Origin: Phycisphaerales bacterium | Lineage (GTDB): Bacteria > Planctomycetota > Phycisphaerae > Phycisphaerales > UBA1924 | DNA: 33,801 bases | Direction of reading: 5' to 3' | Assembly: GCA_016741915.1 (NCBI GenBank) | Contig: JACVCS010000042.1 | Span: forward strand, 1 to 33,801 | Part shown: in pieces, positions 1 to 8,370 of the stretch | Layout of the letters: each line of letters opens with the position of its first letter | Position numbering within the stretch: position 1 is the stretch's first letter | Translations under genes and position numbers: made by a program | Notes under the pieces: generated by a model | What the model saw: only the letters and a program-made list of their open reading frames with translations | Told to the model about the DNA's origin: nothing | Databases searched by the model: none

Positions 1-153
1 GGCGTGGACGGGGCACCGGGCGGGGGGGAAGGGGAGGGTGGATCGCGGAAGTGGGGGAGAGGATTGAAGGTTCGGGTGGTGGTGGTCGAGTGAATCAGGA
101 TCGGAACACAGAGCCCAGCGCGGAAGCGGGGGGCACAGAGGAGCAGGATTTCT

Positions 154-2346
154 ATGAAGGCGAAGATTCAAGCATTGACGATCGCGTGCGGGTGTCTGGT
201 GAGCGTGGCGAGCGTGGTGAGCGCGGACAACACGCGTCCGACGTTCGGCCCGCTGGTGGCGACGCAGACGCGTCAGTACGTGAACCTCAACGGCGCGACG
301 GTGCCGGCGGGGACGTACCGCACGTACAGCCTGCAGTTCAACTTCACGGGGAGCCCCGAGGGCGAGTATTCGGCCGAGGCCTGGCCGGGCATCTGGGGTG
401 ACAACACCTCGACGCTTCTGCACGCGTTCCCGTTCAGCGGGAAGAACTCGTACCTTGACGAGAATCCTCGGCTGTTGCAGTGGGACGCGGCCTTTAGCAC
501 GCCTTATCAGGGCGGGCAGCCGCTGTACTTCAGCGCCGAGCAGGACTTCTTCACCGGGTTCGTTCCCGCGGCGACGTGGAGCAACATCTCGCTGACGCTG
601 AAGAACGCCGCCGCGGTCGCGCCGGCGAGCTTCACCGATCTGGGCACGCTGAACTTCCCGGCCATCGGCTCGGGCCCGAGCACGACGACGACGTCGCTGT
701 CGCTGGCGCCGGGGCAGATCCGCTGGGCGAAGTTCGTGGTGACGGGCTCAGGCGTGACGGCGGCGAACGGGAAGTACGTCGATATCGACACGCACTTCTC
801 GCAGGTCTTCGGGAACAACGACACGCTGAGCGACACGATGCTCTTCGTGTACGACAGCAACGGTCTGATCTACGCGGGCGATGACGATGACGGCGAGGGG
901 CTTGCGGCGCAGCTCACCTTCGGCGGTTCGACGCAGCCGCGTCCGGCCGAGACGGGCGCGACGACGGTCAGCCTGCCGTTTGATGGTCGCAACGGCGCGC
1001 TGCCGGCGGGGACGTACTGGGTTGCGTTCTGCGCTGAGGGCGTCTTCTCGAGCGTTCCCCGCGAGGCGATCACGGTTGCGCACGACGGCTGGGCGGTGAC
1101 GAGCGGCTCGTCGCGTCAGGGCACGATCAACCTGAAGGTCAGCAGCGGTTCGGTCAACCCCTCGCCGGTGTGTGTGGCGACGGACGCCGAGCCGAACGAT
1201 GCGCGTTTGACCCCGCAGACGGTGAACTTCGTCGAAGGGTTCGAGGCGGTCTGTGGCACGACGACGGGCAACACGCCCGGCACCGGCGCCACCAGCCCCG
1301 ACTTCTACCGCATCCGCACCGCGCAGAGCGCCGCGGGCACGGTCACGCGGCATCGCATCCGCCTTGTCGGTGACAGCACCCACGGGCTGACGATGCGCGG
1401 CAACAGCCCGGTCGGCGGCGTGCTGGACCCGAACAGCGACGCGAACCTGGTGGCGGCCGTGAGCGTGACGAACCCGCCGCGGATGCTGCAGTGGTACACG
1501 CTGGGCACCGAGGCCAACCCGTTCATCGACGTGCGCGTGACCGGCACGAGCAACAGCACCAGCCAGTACCAGGTGATCTACGACGGCCCGAGCGCCGTGG
1601 CGATCGACGAGGTCAGCGGCGGCCCGCTGAACGCCGGCTCGATCACCATCACGTGGCAGGGTGTCACGACGGTTGACACCGACATGTGCGTGCTGGACTC
1701 GAACCTCAACCCGATCCCGAACTTCAGCAACGACGACACCGCCGGCGCGCCGGTGGTTCGTCAGGCGAACCTGACGCGGACCTTTGCGGCGGGTACGTAC
1801 TACATCGCGGTGAGCAACTTTGACCTGATGAACAACCAGAGCGCCGCGACGGACGAGGGCTCGCCCAACCGCGGGTTCGGGCTGGCCAGCGCGGGCGTGA
1901 TTGCCAACAGCAGCACGAACCCCTTGCCGACGGGCACGGCGCAGGACCTGAGCTTCCTGATCGTGGACAGCGCGGGGAACCGCTTTGTCCCGCTGAGCAA
2001 GACTTCGTCCTTCGAGGTGAAGTTCGTGAAGTTCACGGTCGCGGGCGGCGCGACGGCGGGCTGCAACCCCGCCGACATCGCGTGCGATAACGGCGACCCG
2101 CTGGCATCCAACCCCGGCTGCACCAACAGCACCACCGGGCCGAACGAGGGTGACTACAACGCCTTCTTCGCGGCGGATGGGTTCTTCTTCCAGGCCGGTC
2201 AGGGTCTGACTGGTGTCGGCGGCACCTGCGACATCGCCTGCGACAACGGCGATCCGCTCAGCCAGAACCCCGGTTGCACCAACAACGGCGTGAACGAGGG
2301 TGATTACAACTGCTTCTTCAACAACCTGTTCCTCTCGTGCATTTGA
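154..2346 (+). CDS. Secreted PPC-like protein with duplicated C-terminal Asp/Asn-Gly tail
   Basis: A 730-residue exported protein. The start is chosen because GAGGAG lies 10 nt upstream and the protein opens with Lys residues, a hydrophobic stretch and a signal-peptidase-like site near residue 24. Two beta-rich modules (about residues 180-330 and 490-605) each pair a line like DTMLFVYDSNG or DTDMCVLDSNLN with GTYWVAF or GTYYIAVSNF. That is the pattern of bacterial pre-peptidase C-terminal (PPC/DVUA0089-like) domains. The tail holds two copies of a Cys-rich unit (from about residue 637 and residue 692) reading DIACDNGDPL...GC...NEGDYNxFF. Similar Asp/Asn-Gly tails end many exported Phycisphaerae proteins and look dockerin-like, so binding to a cell-surface partner is a reasonable inference. 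No catalytic motif was seen. The gene stands alone and ends in a clear terminator. Confidence 0.88.
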   Translation: MKAKIQALTIACGCLVSVASVVSADNTRPTFGPLVATQTRQYVNLNGATVPAGTYRTYSLQFNFTGSPEGEYSAEAWPGIWGDNTSTLLHAFPFSGKNSYLDENPRLLQWDAAFSTPYQGGQPLYFSAEQDFFTGFVPAATWSNISLTLKNAAAVAPASFTDLGTLNFPAIGSGPSTTTTSLSLAPGQIRWAKFVVTGSGVTAANGKYVDIDTHFSQVFGNNDTLSDTMLFVYDSNGLIYAGDDDDGEGLAAQLTFGGSTQPRPAETGATTVSLPFDGRNGALPAGTYWVAFCAEGVFSSVPREAITVAHDGWAVTSGSSRQGTINLKVSSGSVNPSPVCVATDAEPNDARLTPQTVNFVEGFEAVCGTTTGNTPGTGATSPDFYRIRTAQSAAGTVTRHRIRLVGDSTHGLTMRGNSPVGGVLDPNSDANLVAAVSVTNPPRMLQWYTLGTEANPFIDVRVTGTSNSTSQYQVIYDGPSAVAIDEVSGGPLNAGSITITWQGVTTVDTDMCVLDSNLNPIPNFSNDDTAGAPVVRQANLTRTFAAGTYYIAVSNFDLMNNQSAATDEGSPNRGFGLASAGVIANSSTNPLPTGTAQDLSFLIVDSAGNRFVPLSKTSSFEVKFVKFTVAGGATAGCNPADIACDNGDPLASNPGCTNSTTGPNEGDYNAFFAADGFFFQAGQGLTGVGGTCDIACDNGDPLSQNPGCTNNGVNEGDYNCFFNNLFLSCI

Positions 2347-2353
2347 GCCCAGT

Positions 2354-2388
2354 GAGGGCCGAGGGATCAGGGCCGAGGTTTGAGGGTG
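2354..2388. repeat. Heptamer tandem repeat after the first gene
   Basis: Five consecutive 7-bp units (GAGGGCC, GAGGGAT, CAGGGCC, GAGGTTT, GAGGGTG) begin 8 bp after the stop codon of the secreted-protein gene. The units share the GAGG core and keep strict 7-bp phase. This is one of seven short tandem arrays in the window and the most degenerate of them. Confidence 0.6.
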
Positions 2389-2434
2389 CAAGCCTGAAGA
2401 CCTGTGCTTGAAGCGGTTTCAACGAGTCGAAGAT

Positions 2435-2470
2435 GAGCCCCGGGCCGTGCGAACGGTTCGGGGCTCTTTG
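2435..2470 (+). terminator. Rho-independent terminator of the secreted-protein gene
   Basis: GAGCCCCG (2435-2442) pairs perfectly with CGGGGCTC (2459-2466). Inside, CCGT pairs with ACGG around a GCGA tetraloop, and TTTGTTTG follows. Position and orientation fit termination of the gene ending at 2346. Confidence 0.8.
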
Positions 2471-2474
2471 TTTG

Positions 2475-2502
2475 TGCGGAGCGATGAGTGCGGAGTGCGG
2501 AG
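2475..2502. repeat. Heptamer tandem repeat 3' of the DinB-like gene
   Basis: Four 7-bp units, TGCGGAG, CGATGAG, TGCGGAG, TGCGGAG, lie 18 bp beyond the stop codon of the minus-strand gene ending at 2520. The second unit is a variant containing GATG. The array at 28732-28759 shows the same A-B-A-A pattern with its own GATG variant. Confidence 0.6.
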
Positions 2503-2519
2503 TTGGAGAGCAACGTGCG

Positions 2520-3041
2520 TTACCGCGCGAGTTTGTTCAACGAGGCGAGTTTGCCCTCGATGAACTGTGTGTGGTGGGCAAGGTGGTTGATGTACATGTT
2601 CAGCATTTCGTGCAGGGTTACACGGCCACGCTGGTTGTGAATGCCCGCGCGGGTGAAGTCTTCGGGCGTGAGCGTGCGGAGCCACGCGGCGGTGAAGGCG
2701 CGGTTGGCGGCGAAGAGTGCTTGAACGTGCGCAAGGTTCATTTCGCTGGAGCGCAGGCGGGCGACGAAGGCCGTCTCGTCATAGGCGATCATCAGCGGCA
2801 GGTCCTCGGCGGCGATGCGGCGCATGCGGTGCGTGGCGGCGAGGTCGCTGTCGAGCAGGTGGACGAGAACTTCGCGGACGCTCCACGTGCCGGGGGCGAT
2901 GCGGGTGTCGAGCTGCGCGGGGGAGATGCCCTGCGCGAGGGAGGCGAAGTCGCGGCCACCCTGCTCGTAGCGGTCAATGAGCTGCGCGGTTGTGTGGGCG
3001 TGGTGCGTGGGGGCGGCGGCGGCGTTGGTGGTGCTGGTCAT
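2520..3041 (-). CDS. DinB-family (DinB_2-like) putative metal-dependent protein
   Basis: A 173-residue four-helix-bundle protein of the DinB/YfiT superfamily. The family line GTWSVREVLVHLLDSD (residues 51-66) supplies His61, and the C-terminal helix supplies His153 and His157 (HLAHH). Together these form the usual three-His metal site. The full family length is present. Members include damage-inducible proteins of unknown activity and thiol-dependent transferases such as the bacillithiol S-transferases; nothing here identifies the substrate. The next upstream gene on the strand is the AAA ATPase, 60 bp away, but the two differ strongly in base composition, so a common operon is doubtful. Confidence 0.85.
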   Translation of the reverse strand: MTSTTNAAAAPTHHAHTTAQLIDRYEQGGRDFASLAQGISPAQLDTRIAPGTWSVREVLVHLLDSDLAATHRMRRIAAEDLPLMIAYDETAFVARLRSSEMNLAHVQALFAANRAFTAAWLRTLTPEDFTRAGIHNQRGRVTLHEMLNMYINHLAHHTQFIEGKLASLNKLAR

Positions 3042-3101
3042 GGTTGGCTCGCGCGGGCGTTTGGGGAATCTGTCGCTTCAGGCCGGGCAGTTTGATGACC
3101 C

Positions 3102-4280
3102 TCACTTCTTCAAGCGGTTGCTACCAGACAGCACGTAGTAGAGTCGATGGAGCTCATTGCAGAACTCATACTCGCCGGGCCGGACCGCACGAAGAACACC
3201 CAGATCTACCATCTTTCGAACGAAGTTATCGAAGACCTTTAACTCGGTTGTCGAGATTAGCTTGAGAACTTCCTTGCGTCGCAGGGTTTTCTCTTCGAGG
3301 GATTGCGCGAGTTTGAGTAAAATTGAGCGGTACTTCTCGCTCTGGATCACATCGAGCACACCGGAATCAAGATACTTGCGTCCGACGACGGTCGCTGCGG
3401 ACATCAGGCCAACGAACGCCATGTCGGTATTGACTCTTGACGTTGATGCTTGTTTGAAGACCGCATCACCAACTTCGTGCATCAGAACGGGCAAGCCTCC
3501 GGAGTACTTCGCGAGCATTTCGGCGGCCGAGTTATCGATGGAAACGCCGCCGGAGTTGAACGTGGAAACAAAGAACTGTCGGGACTCCTCTGGAGAGATC
3601 GGCTTTGTTTCGAGAAGGTCAAAGACACGATCGAGAGAGGGTTGTGACTTCAGAAGTGAAGCCCGTCGCTCGGGGAGTCCCGCGAGAACGAGGTGCATCG
3701 GGACAGGGCGCTTCGTCGCGACAGTATCGACGAAACTCTTCAACCAGTTCGCAAACTCGTCTGAAGACGCAAGGCCGTTGATATCGTCGAGAATGAGCAG
3801 GATTCCCTTTCGTTCGCCTTTGAGTTGGTGAACGAACGCATCGAGTTGCCAAGGGAGCTCCCAGGCGAGATTGCGGAGTTCTTCCTGTGTGGCCTTGAAG
3901 CCGATGCTCACGCCGAAGAGGCCGACTTCTTCGATATGGCGACCGAGGGATTCCTTCAGGCGGGCATACCAGGGTCGTTTCTGGCTTGAACGTGCCAGTT
4001 CGGTGAAAACGCGTTCGGCTAGCTGTTCGATGGTCTTAACGCCGCCCAGGTACACGTGCAGCGCGAGCATGGAGAGTTGATTGTCAGCCCGTTCGAGCAC
4101 GAAGTTGCAGAGCGAACTCTTTCCAATGCCGCGTTCACCGATGACAAATGTGCGCATGAACTTGCCGCGTTGGGCGGCGCGGCACGAAGACAGCATGCTC
4201 TCGATCTCGTCGCGCTTTCCGGCGAACATCTCCGGCGCGACCGGCACCCCGGGAGTGAATGGCGAGTAATCCTTGAGCAT
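3102..4280 (-). CDS. AAA-type ATP-binding protein of atypically low GC
   Basis: A 392-residue P-loop ATPase. The N-terminus SPFTPGVPVxPEMFxGR-like line precedes Walker A (GERGIGKSS, residues 48-56). Walker B is ILLILDDI (160-167, Asp165-Asp166), and a sensor-1-like strand HLVLAGLPERR lies near residue 205. The last ~100 residues are helical with a predicted winged-helix character (TTELKVFDNFVRKMVDLGVLR). The layout matches the AAA_16/archaeal-ATPase (ORC/Cdc6-like to STAND) group, often annotated only as ATP-binding protein. GC is near 50% across the gene, against about two-thirds on both sides, with sharp edges at its ends; this suggests recent horizontal transfer. No effector domain is fused and no partner gene is adjacent, so the process it serves is unknown. 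Confidence 0.85.
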   Translation of the reverse strand: MLKDYSPFTPGVPVAPEMFAGKRDEIESMLSSCRAAQRGKFMRTFVIGERGIGKSSLCNFVLERADNQLSMLALHVYLGGVKTIEQLAERVFTELARSSQKRPWYARLKESLGRHIEEVGLFGVSIGFKATQEELRNLAWELPWQLDAFVHQLKGERKGILLILDDINGLASSDEFANWLKSFVDTVATKRPVPMHLVLAGLPERRASLLKSQPSLDRVFDLLETKPISPEESRQFFVSTFNSGGVSIDNSAAEMLAKYSGGLPVLMHEVGDAVFKQASTSRVNTDMAFVGLMSAATVVGRKYLDSGVLDVIQSEKYRSILLKLAQSLEEKTLRRKEVLKLISTTELKVFDNFVRKMVDLGVLRAVRPGEYEFCNELHRLYYVLSGSNRLKK

Positions 4281-4297
4281 GGCGGTATCATACGGCT

Positions 4298-6061
4298 GTG
4301 CTGATCCTCACGGTCATACAGGGTCCGGACAAGGGGCGGACGTTTGAGCTGCCCGAGAACGAGCCGCAGTTGGTCGGGCGCAGCAGCGAGGCGATCCCGC
4401 TGACCGATACGACGATCTCGCGTCGGCACGCGGAGCTGACCCCCGACAGCGGGCGGTGGTATCTGCGCGATCTGGGGAGTCAGAACGGCACGTTCCTCAA
4501 CGGCGTTCGCATCAGCGAGCGCGTAGCGCTCAAACCCGGGGATCAGGTGCGGACCGGTTCGACGCTGTTTGTCTATGGGCAAAGGCAGGCGAGGCCCGAG
4601 TCGGCGGCGGTGCGGATCGTTCGGCAGATGGACTCCGCGGTGCAGGCCAGCATGCTCAGCAACGAGGACTCGGTGATCCTCGCGGAGCCCGAGCCGCACC
4701 AGTCGGCGACGGACCACCTGCGGATTATCTATCAGCTCACGCAGCTCACGGCTCAGAGCACCGAGCGCGAGAACCTTTTGTCTCAGGTGATGGAACTGGT
4801 CTTTACCGAGTTCCGCCCCGAGCGCGGCGTGGTGCTGCTGACCGATACGCCCGAGCAGCTCGCGGGCGACGCGCCGCCCACCGCGGTGGTGGTGCGGTAT
4901 GCCAGCGAGGGGACTGTGCCGCAGGAGAGCGGGACGGAGGCGGGCGCGGCGCGGTCGTCCATCGCGGTTCCGCGGTCGATCCTGACGCACGTGCTGAAGC
5001 GGAACGAGGGCGTGCTGAGCAGCAACGCGATGACCGACGAGCGGTTCGCCTCGCGCGTGGGCGGCTCGCCCGCGGACAGCATCACCACGATGAACGTGCG
5101 CTCGGCGATCTGCGCACCGATCCGCTTCCGCGATCGGACCTTCGGCGTGCTGTACATCGACTCGTCGATCGCCAACTACACCTTCACGCAGGAACAGCTT
5201 GCGCTGATGAACGCCATCGGGCAGCATACGGGGCTGGCGATGGCCAACGCGGAGCTGTACGGGCAGAAGCTGCGGGCCGAGCGACTGGCGGCGATGGGCG
5301 AGACGGTCGCGAGCCTGAGCCACTCGATCAAGAACATCCTGCAGGGGCTGCGAGGCGGGGCGGACGTGGTGGAGATGGGGCTGAAGAAAGAAGACCTGAA
5401 GATCTCGCGCGGCGGGTGGGGGATTCTCAAGCGGAATCTCGATCGGATTATTTCGCTGACGATGAACATGCTGGCGTACTCGCGCCCGCGCCCGCTGGAG
5501 ATCGAGCTGACGAAGGTCGGTGCGCTGCTGGAGGACGCGGCGCAGTTGCTGGGTGACTTGTGCGTCTCGCGGGGTGTGGCGTTGTTGATCGATGCGGACG
5601 CGGATATGCCGCCGATCCCGATGGACTCGGGGTTGATGCACCAGGCGTTGATGAACCTGATGACCAACGCGGTGGAGGCGGTGGAAGCGCGAGTAGGCGC
5701 GGTGACGGTGCGGGCGAACTTCCGCGACAGTCAGGGACGGTCGGGCGGAGCGGCGGGCCTTGGCAGCGCCGGCGGCGAGGCACGCATCAGCATCATCGAC
5801 AACGGCCCGGGCATCCCGCGTGAGGTGCAGCAGCGGATCTTCGAGCCGTTCTTCACCACCAAGGGCCTGCGCGGTACGGGCCTCGGACTCGCGGTGACCA
5901 AGCGCATCATCGAGCAGCACGGCGGGCGCATCGAGCTCGCCCCCGGGCCCGGCGGGCGCGGTGCGGCCTTCAACATCGTTCTGCCCGTGCTCCCCGGGCA
6001 GATCATCGATCCCAGCCAGACCACCGCGGCGCGATCGAACGAGCCGCGAAGGCTCATCTGA
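4298..6061 (+). CDS. FHA-GAF sensor histidine kinase
   Basis: A 587-residue soluble kinase with a GTG start. Residues 1-95 are a forkhead-associated phosphopeptide-binding domain with all key elements: GR (27-28), SRRH (41-44) and GSQNGTFLNG (60-69). Residues ~130-300 form a GAF-type domain. The HisKA H-box has His342 in SLSHSIKN. The ATPase domain shows the N-box (Asn457 in LMTNAVEA), G1 (DNGPGIP from 501), the F-box FEPFFTTK and G2 (GTGLGL, 526-531), as in NtrB-like kinases. There is no transmembrane segment and no response regulator next to it, so it is an orphan kinase that probably integrates a Ser/Thr-phosphorylation cue through FHA. The start lies only 17 bp from the start of the divergent ATPase gene. 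Confidence 0.93.
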   Translation: MLILTVIQGPDKGRTFELPENEPQLVGRSSEAIPLTDTTISRRHAELTPDSGRWYLRDLGSQNGTFLNGVRISERVALKPGDQVRTGSTLFVYGQRQARPESAAVRIVRQMDSAVQASMLSNEDSVILAEPEPHQSATDHLRIIYQLTQLTAQSTERENLLSQVMELVFTEFRPERGVVLLTDTPEQLAGDAPPTAVVVRYASEGTVPQESGTEAGAARSSIAVPRSILTHVLKRNEGVLSSNAMTDERFASRVGGSPADSITTMNVRSAICAPIRFRDRTFGVLYIDSSIANYTFTQEQLALMNAIGQHTGLAMANAELYGQKLRAERLAAMGETVASLSHSIKNILQGLRGGADVVEMGLKKEDLKISRGGWGILKRNLDRIISLTMNMLAYSRPRPLEIELTKVGALLEDAAQLLGDLCVSRGVALLIDADADMPPIPMDSGLMHQALMNLMTNAVEAVEARVGAVTVRANFRDSQGRSGGAAGLGSAGGEARISIIDNGPGIPREVQQRIFEPFFTTKGLRGTGLGLAVTKRIIEQHGGRIELAPGPGGRGAAFNIVLPVLPGQIIDPSQTTAARSNEPRRLI

Positions 6062-6437
6062 ACCGAGCGTGCCGGGAGCGCATCCCAGTTTACAGGTGTG
6101 AAGGCGAGACGCTTCACGCAGTCTTGATCCATTCATGACGAACTCCGCGCGCTGGTGATGCGCGTGCGAGGTATTGTCATTCGCATACGAGAGAGCGCGG
6201 CGGTGACGGAGTCACCACAAGCCGCGATCGGCGAGGACGAACGCCGAGAGATCAAACAGAACGACGTTGGTATCGATGAAGACACCCGTGCAGAAAGCGT
6301 GGGTTGTCGGCTGTGTCTTTGACGTGAACTTTGACGAGATCGAGTTGTTGGTGTGCGCAAGTGTGTGTATTCGTGCCCGCATCCGTTGGTGCGGGTTCGC
6401 AAGCAGTGCGTGTCCGATTCGAACGAGGAGCTTTGAG
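6062..6437. other. Intergenic region upstream of the PhoX-like gene
   Basis: No convincing gene is seen. GTGAAGGC...GCTTCAC (6098-6117) is a hairpin with one bulge and no proper T-tract, possibly a weak terminator for the kinase gene. CCCGCA (6376-6381) pairs with TGCGGG (6390-6395), a probable 5'-leader hairpin of the gene starting at 6438. On the minus strand, 6212-6283 reads as a 23-residue PIN-domain-like fragment (see findings). Confidence 0.5.
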
Positions 6438-8066
6438 ATGACTATCCGTATCGCGAACGTTGCGGCCTTGGCCTTGGTTGCCTCCGCGGGTCTGTCCAGC
6501 TCGGCCTTCGCGCAGGTGCGCGGCGCCAGCACGAGCGTCAACCCCTACGTCCTGCCCGTCGCCCCGGGCGTCACCACCGTCTCGATCCTGACCGTCGGCG
6601 AGTCGGTCAACAACAACCCCAGCGGCTCGCCCTACCGCCTTGTCGGTATCCCCGACGGCATGGGCGCGTTCAACCTCAACGCCAGCAGCTTCAGCCTCCT
6701 GGTCAACCACGAACTGGGCAACACCCAGGGCATCGCCCGCGCCCACGGCGGCACCGGCGCCTTCGTCAGCCAGTGGACCATCAACCGCGCCACCAGCGGT
6801 CTCGATGCCTTCCGCGTCACCAACGGGCAGGACGCCGTGCAGTCGAACAACGACGTCCGCCTGTACAACGCCACCACCCAGTCGTACTTCACCCCTGCCG
6901 CGAACGACCCGGACAACCGCTTCAACCGCTTCTGCTCCGCCGACCTCGCCCCCGCGACGGGCCTCTACAACCCGCTGACCGGCAACGGCACGCAGGAGCG
7001 CCTCTTCATGACCGGCGAAGAGTCGGGCGTTGAAGGCCGCGCCTTCGCGCTGACGATCGGCAACGGCGGCCCGACGACCATCACGCAGCTCCCGGCGCTC
7101 GGCCGCACAAGCTGGGAGAACGCGTTGGTCAACCCCTTCCAGAACCACGACCGCACGATCGTCATGGGCATGAACGACGGTGCGGCGGGTGGTTACAGCT
7201 ACTTGTACGTCGGCAACCGCACGAACACGGGCTCGGCCATCGAGCGCGCGGGTCTGACCAACGGCATCAACTACGCCCTGACCGTCAGCGTCAACGGCAA
7301 CGCCGTCACCAGCGAGAGCAACGCCTTCGCCCTCGGTTCCAGCGCGCTGGTGACCAGCGGGCGCTTCGGCTACGCCAGCCTGGGCAACGTCACGAACCTC
7401 ACCGGCGCGCAGATCAACGCCGCCGCTCAGGCCGCGGGTGCCTTCGGCCTTCAGCGTCAGGAGGACGGTGCGTGGGACACCCGCACCGGCTTCGAGCGCG
7501 ACTTCTACTTCGTCACCACCGCCAGCGCCACGGGCGAGTCGCGCCTCTGGCGTCAGCGCTTCGACGACATCACCAACCCCACCGCCGGCGGTCAGATCGA
7601 CGTCCTCTGGCAGTCCAGCTTCGCCCTGACCGGCCCCGCGGGCCTCGCCGGCACCAGCAACACCGAATCGCCCAACGGCGTCCGCATGATGGACAACATC
7701 GCCATGGACACCCACGGGCGCATCTTCATCGTCGAAGACGTCGGCAGCAACGCCATCCTCGGGCGCGTGCTCATGTTCGACACCAACACCAACACCATGT
7801 CCGTCATCGCTCAGTTCGACCGCAGCCTCTTCGGCGTCGGTCAGCCCGGCCTGCTCACCATCGACGAGGAAGCCTCGGGCATCATCGATGCCGAGAGCAT
7901 TCTGGGCGAGGGTTGGCTGCTGCTGAACGTGCAGGCCCACTACAACATCTCGGGCGAACTGGTGCAGGGTGGTCAGCTCCTGGCCATCCAGATCCCCACC
8001 CCCGGCGCGGGCGTGCTGATGGCCCTGGGCGGGCTCGTCGCCTCGCGTCGCCGCCGCGGCGCCTGA
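6438..8066 (+). CDS. PhoX/DUF839-like secreted protein with PEP-CTERM-like anchor
   Basis: A 542-residue protein. The reading frame is open further upstream, but the start at 6438 has GAGGAG 7 nt before it and yields a clean signal peptide ending SSAFA. The body carries hallmarks of the DUF839/PhoX beta-propeller family: LLVNHELG early, then FCSADLAP, FMTGEESG, WENALVNPF, IFIVEDVG and DEEASGIID. In this family Glu and Asp residues bind Ca and Fe and can support phosphatase activity; activity here is not shown. The last ~25 residues are PTPG, a hydrophobic helix (GVLMALGGLVA) and RRRR. This matches PEP-CTERM sorting signals, which are cut by an exosortase, so surface or matrix anchoring is inferred. 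The gene is monocistronic, with a leader hairpin before it and a terminator after it. Confidence 0.87.
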   Translation: MTIRIANVAALALVASAGLSSSAFAQVRGASTSVNPYVLPVAPGVTTVSILTVGESVNNNPSGSPYRLVGIPDGMGAFNLNASSFSLLVNHELGNTQGIARAHGGTGAFVSQWTINRATSGLDAFRVTNGQDAVQSNNDVRLYNATTQSYFTPAANDPDNRFNRFCSADLAPATGLYNPLTGNGTQERLFMTGEESGVEGRAFALTIGNGGPTTITQLPALGRTSWENALVNPFQNHDRTIVMGMNDGAAGGYSYLYVGNRTNTGSAIERAGLTNGINYALTVSVNGNAVTSESNAFALGSSALVTSGRFGYASLGNVTNLTGAQINAAAQAAGAFGLQRQEDGAWDTRTGFERDFYFVTTASATGESRLWRQRFDDITNPTAGGQIDVLWQSSFALTGPAGLAGTSNTESPNGVRMMDNIAMDTHGRIFIVEDVGSNAILGRVLMFDTNTNTMSVIAQFDRSLFGVGQPGLLTIDEEASGIIDAESILGEGWLLLNVQAHYNISGELVQGGQLLAIQIPTPGAGVLMALGGLVASRRRRGA

Positions 8067-8129
8067 TCTCTCTGAGAACAATCCCTGAGCGGCGCTGACG
8101 GTCGCTCAGTCCGGATCAGTCCAACCAAG

Positions 8130-8160
8130 GGCCGCCCTGTGACAAACGGGGCGGCCTTGT
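8130..8160 (+). terminator. Rho-independent terminator of the PhoX-like gene
   Basis: GGCCGCCC (8130-8137) pairs perfectly with GGGCGGCC (8149-8156) over an 11-nt loop, and TTGTT follows. It lies 63 bp after the stop at 8066. The remaining stretch to 8370 contains no recognisable gene and presumably holds the promoter of the next operon. Confidence 0.75.
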
Positions 8161-8370
8161 TCATTGCTGATATTCGCCGCACATTTCCCCCATCGTGAAC
8201 CACCGACCAAGCCGGGATGAAGTTCTGAAACCAATCGCCCACCGATCGGAACAAACGCTAGACTTCGGTGTCGTTCTTGCAGGCTTGATCGACGCGCAAT
8301 CGTCGACCTTGGTTCAGATCTTGTCGGGCGGGCGGTTGCCGCGGCCCGTTTGCACGCTTCGGAGGTTTCT

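Noticed and set aside
748..2391. Long minus-strand open frame opposite the first secreted protein gene
   Set aside because: It is Arg/Val/Ala-rich with no domain and exists because GC-rich codons lack stops on the complement; the plus-strand gene has a signal peptide, ribosome-binding site and terminator.
6267..6437. N-terminal extension of the PhoX-like protein
   Set aside because: It would place 57 non-signal residues before an obvious signal peptide; the start at 6438 has GAGGAG at 7 nt.
4019..8081. Minus-strand open frames of 705 and 609 residues opposite the kinase and PhoX-like genes
   Set aside because: No recognisable motifs, Arg- or Gly/Val-biased composition, and full overlap with well-supported genes.
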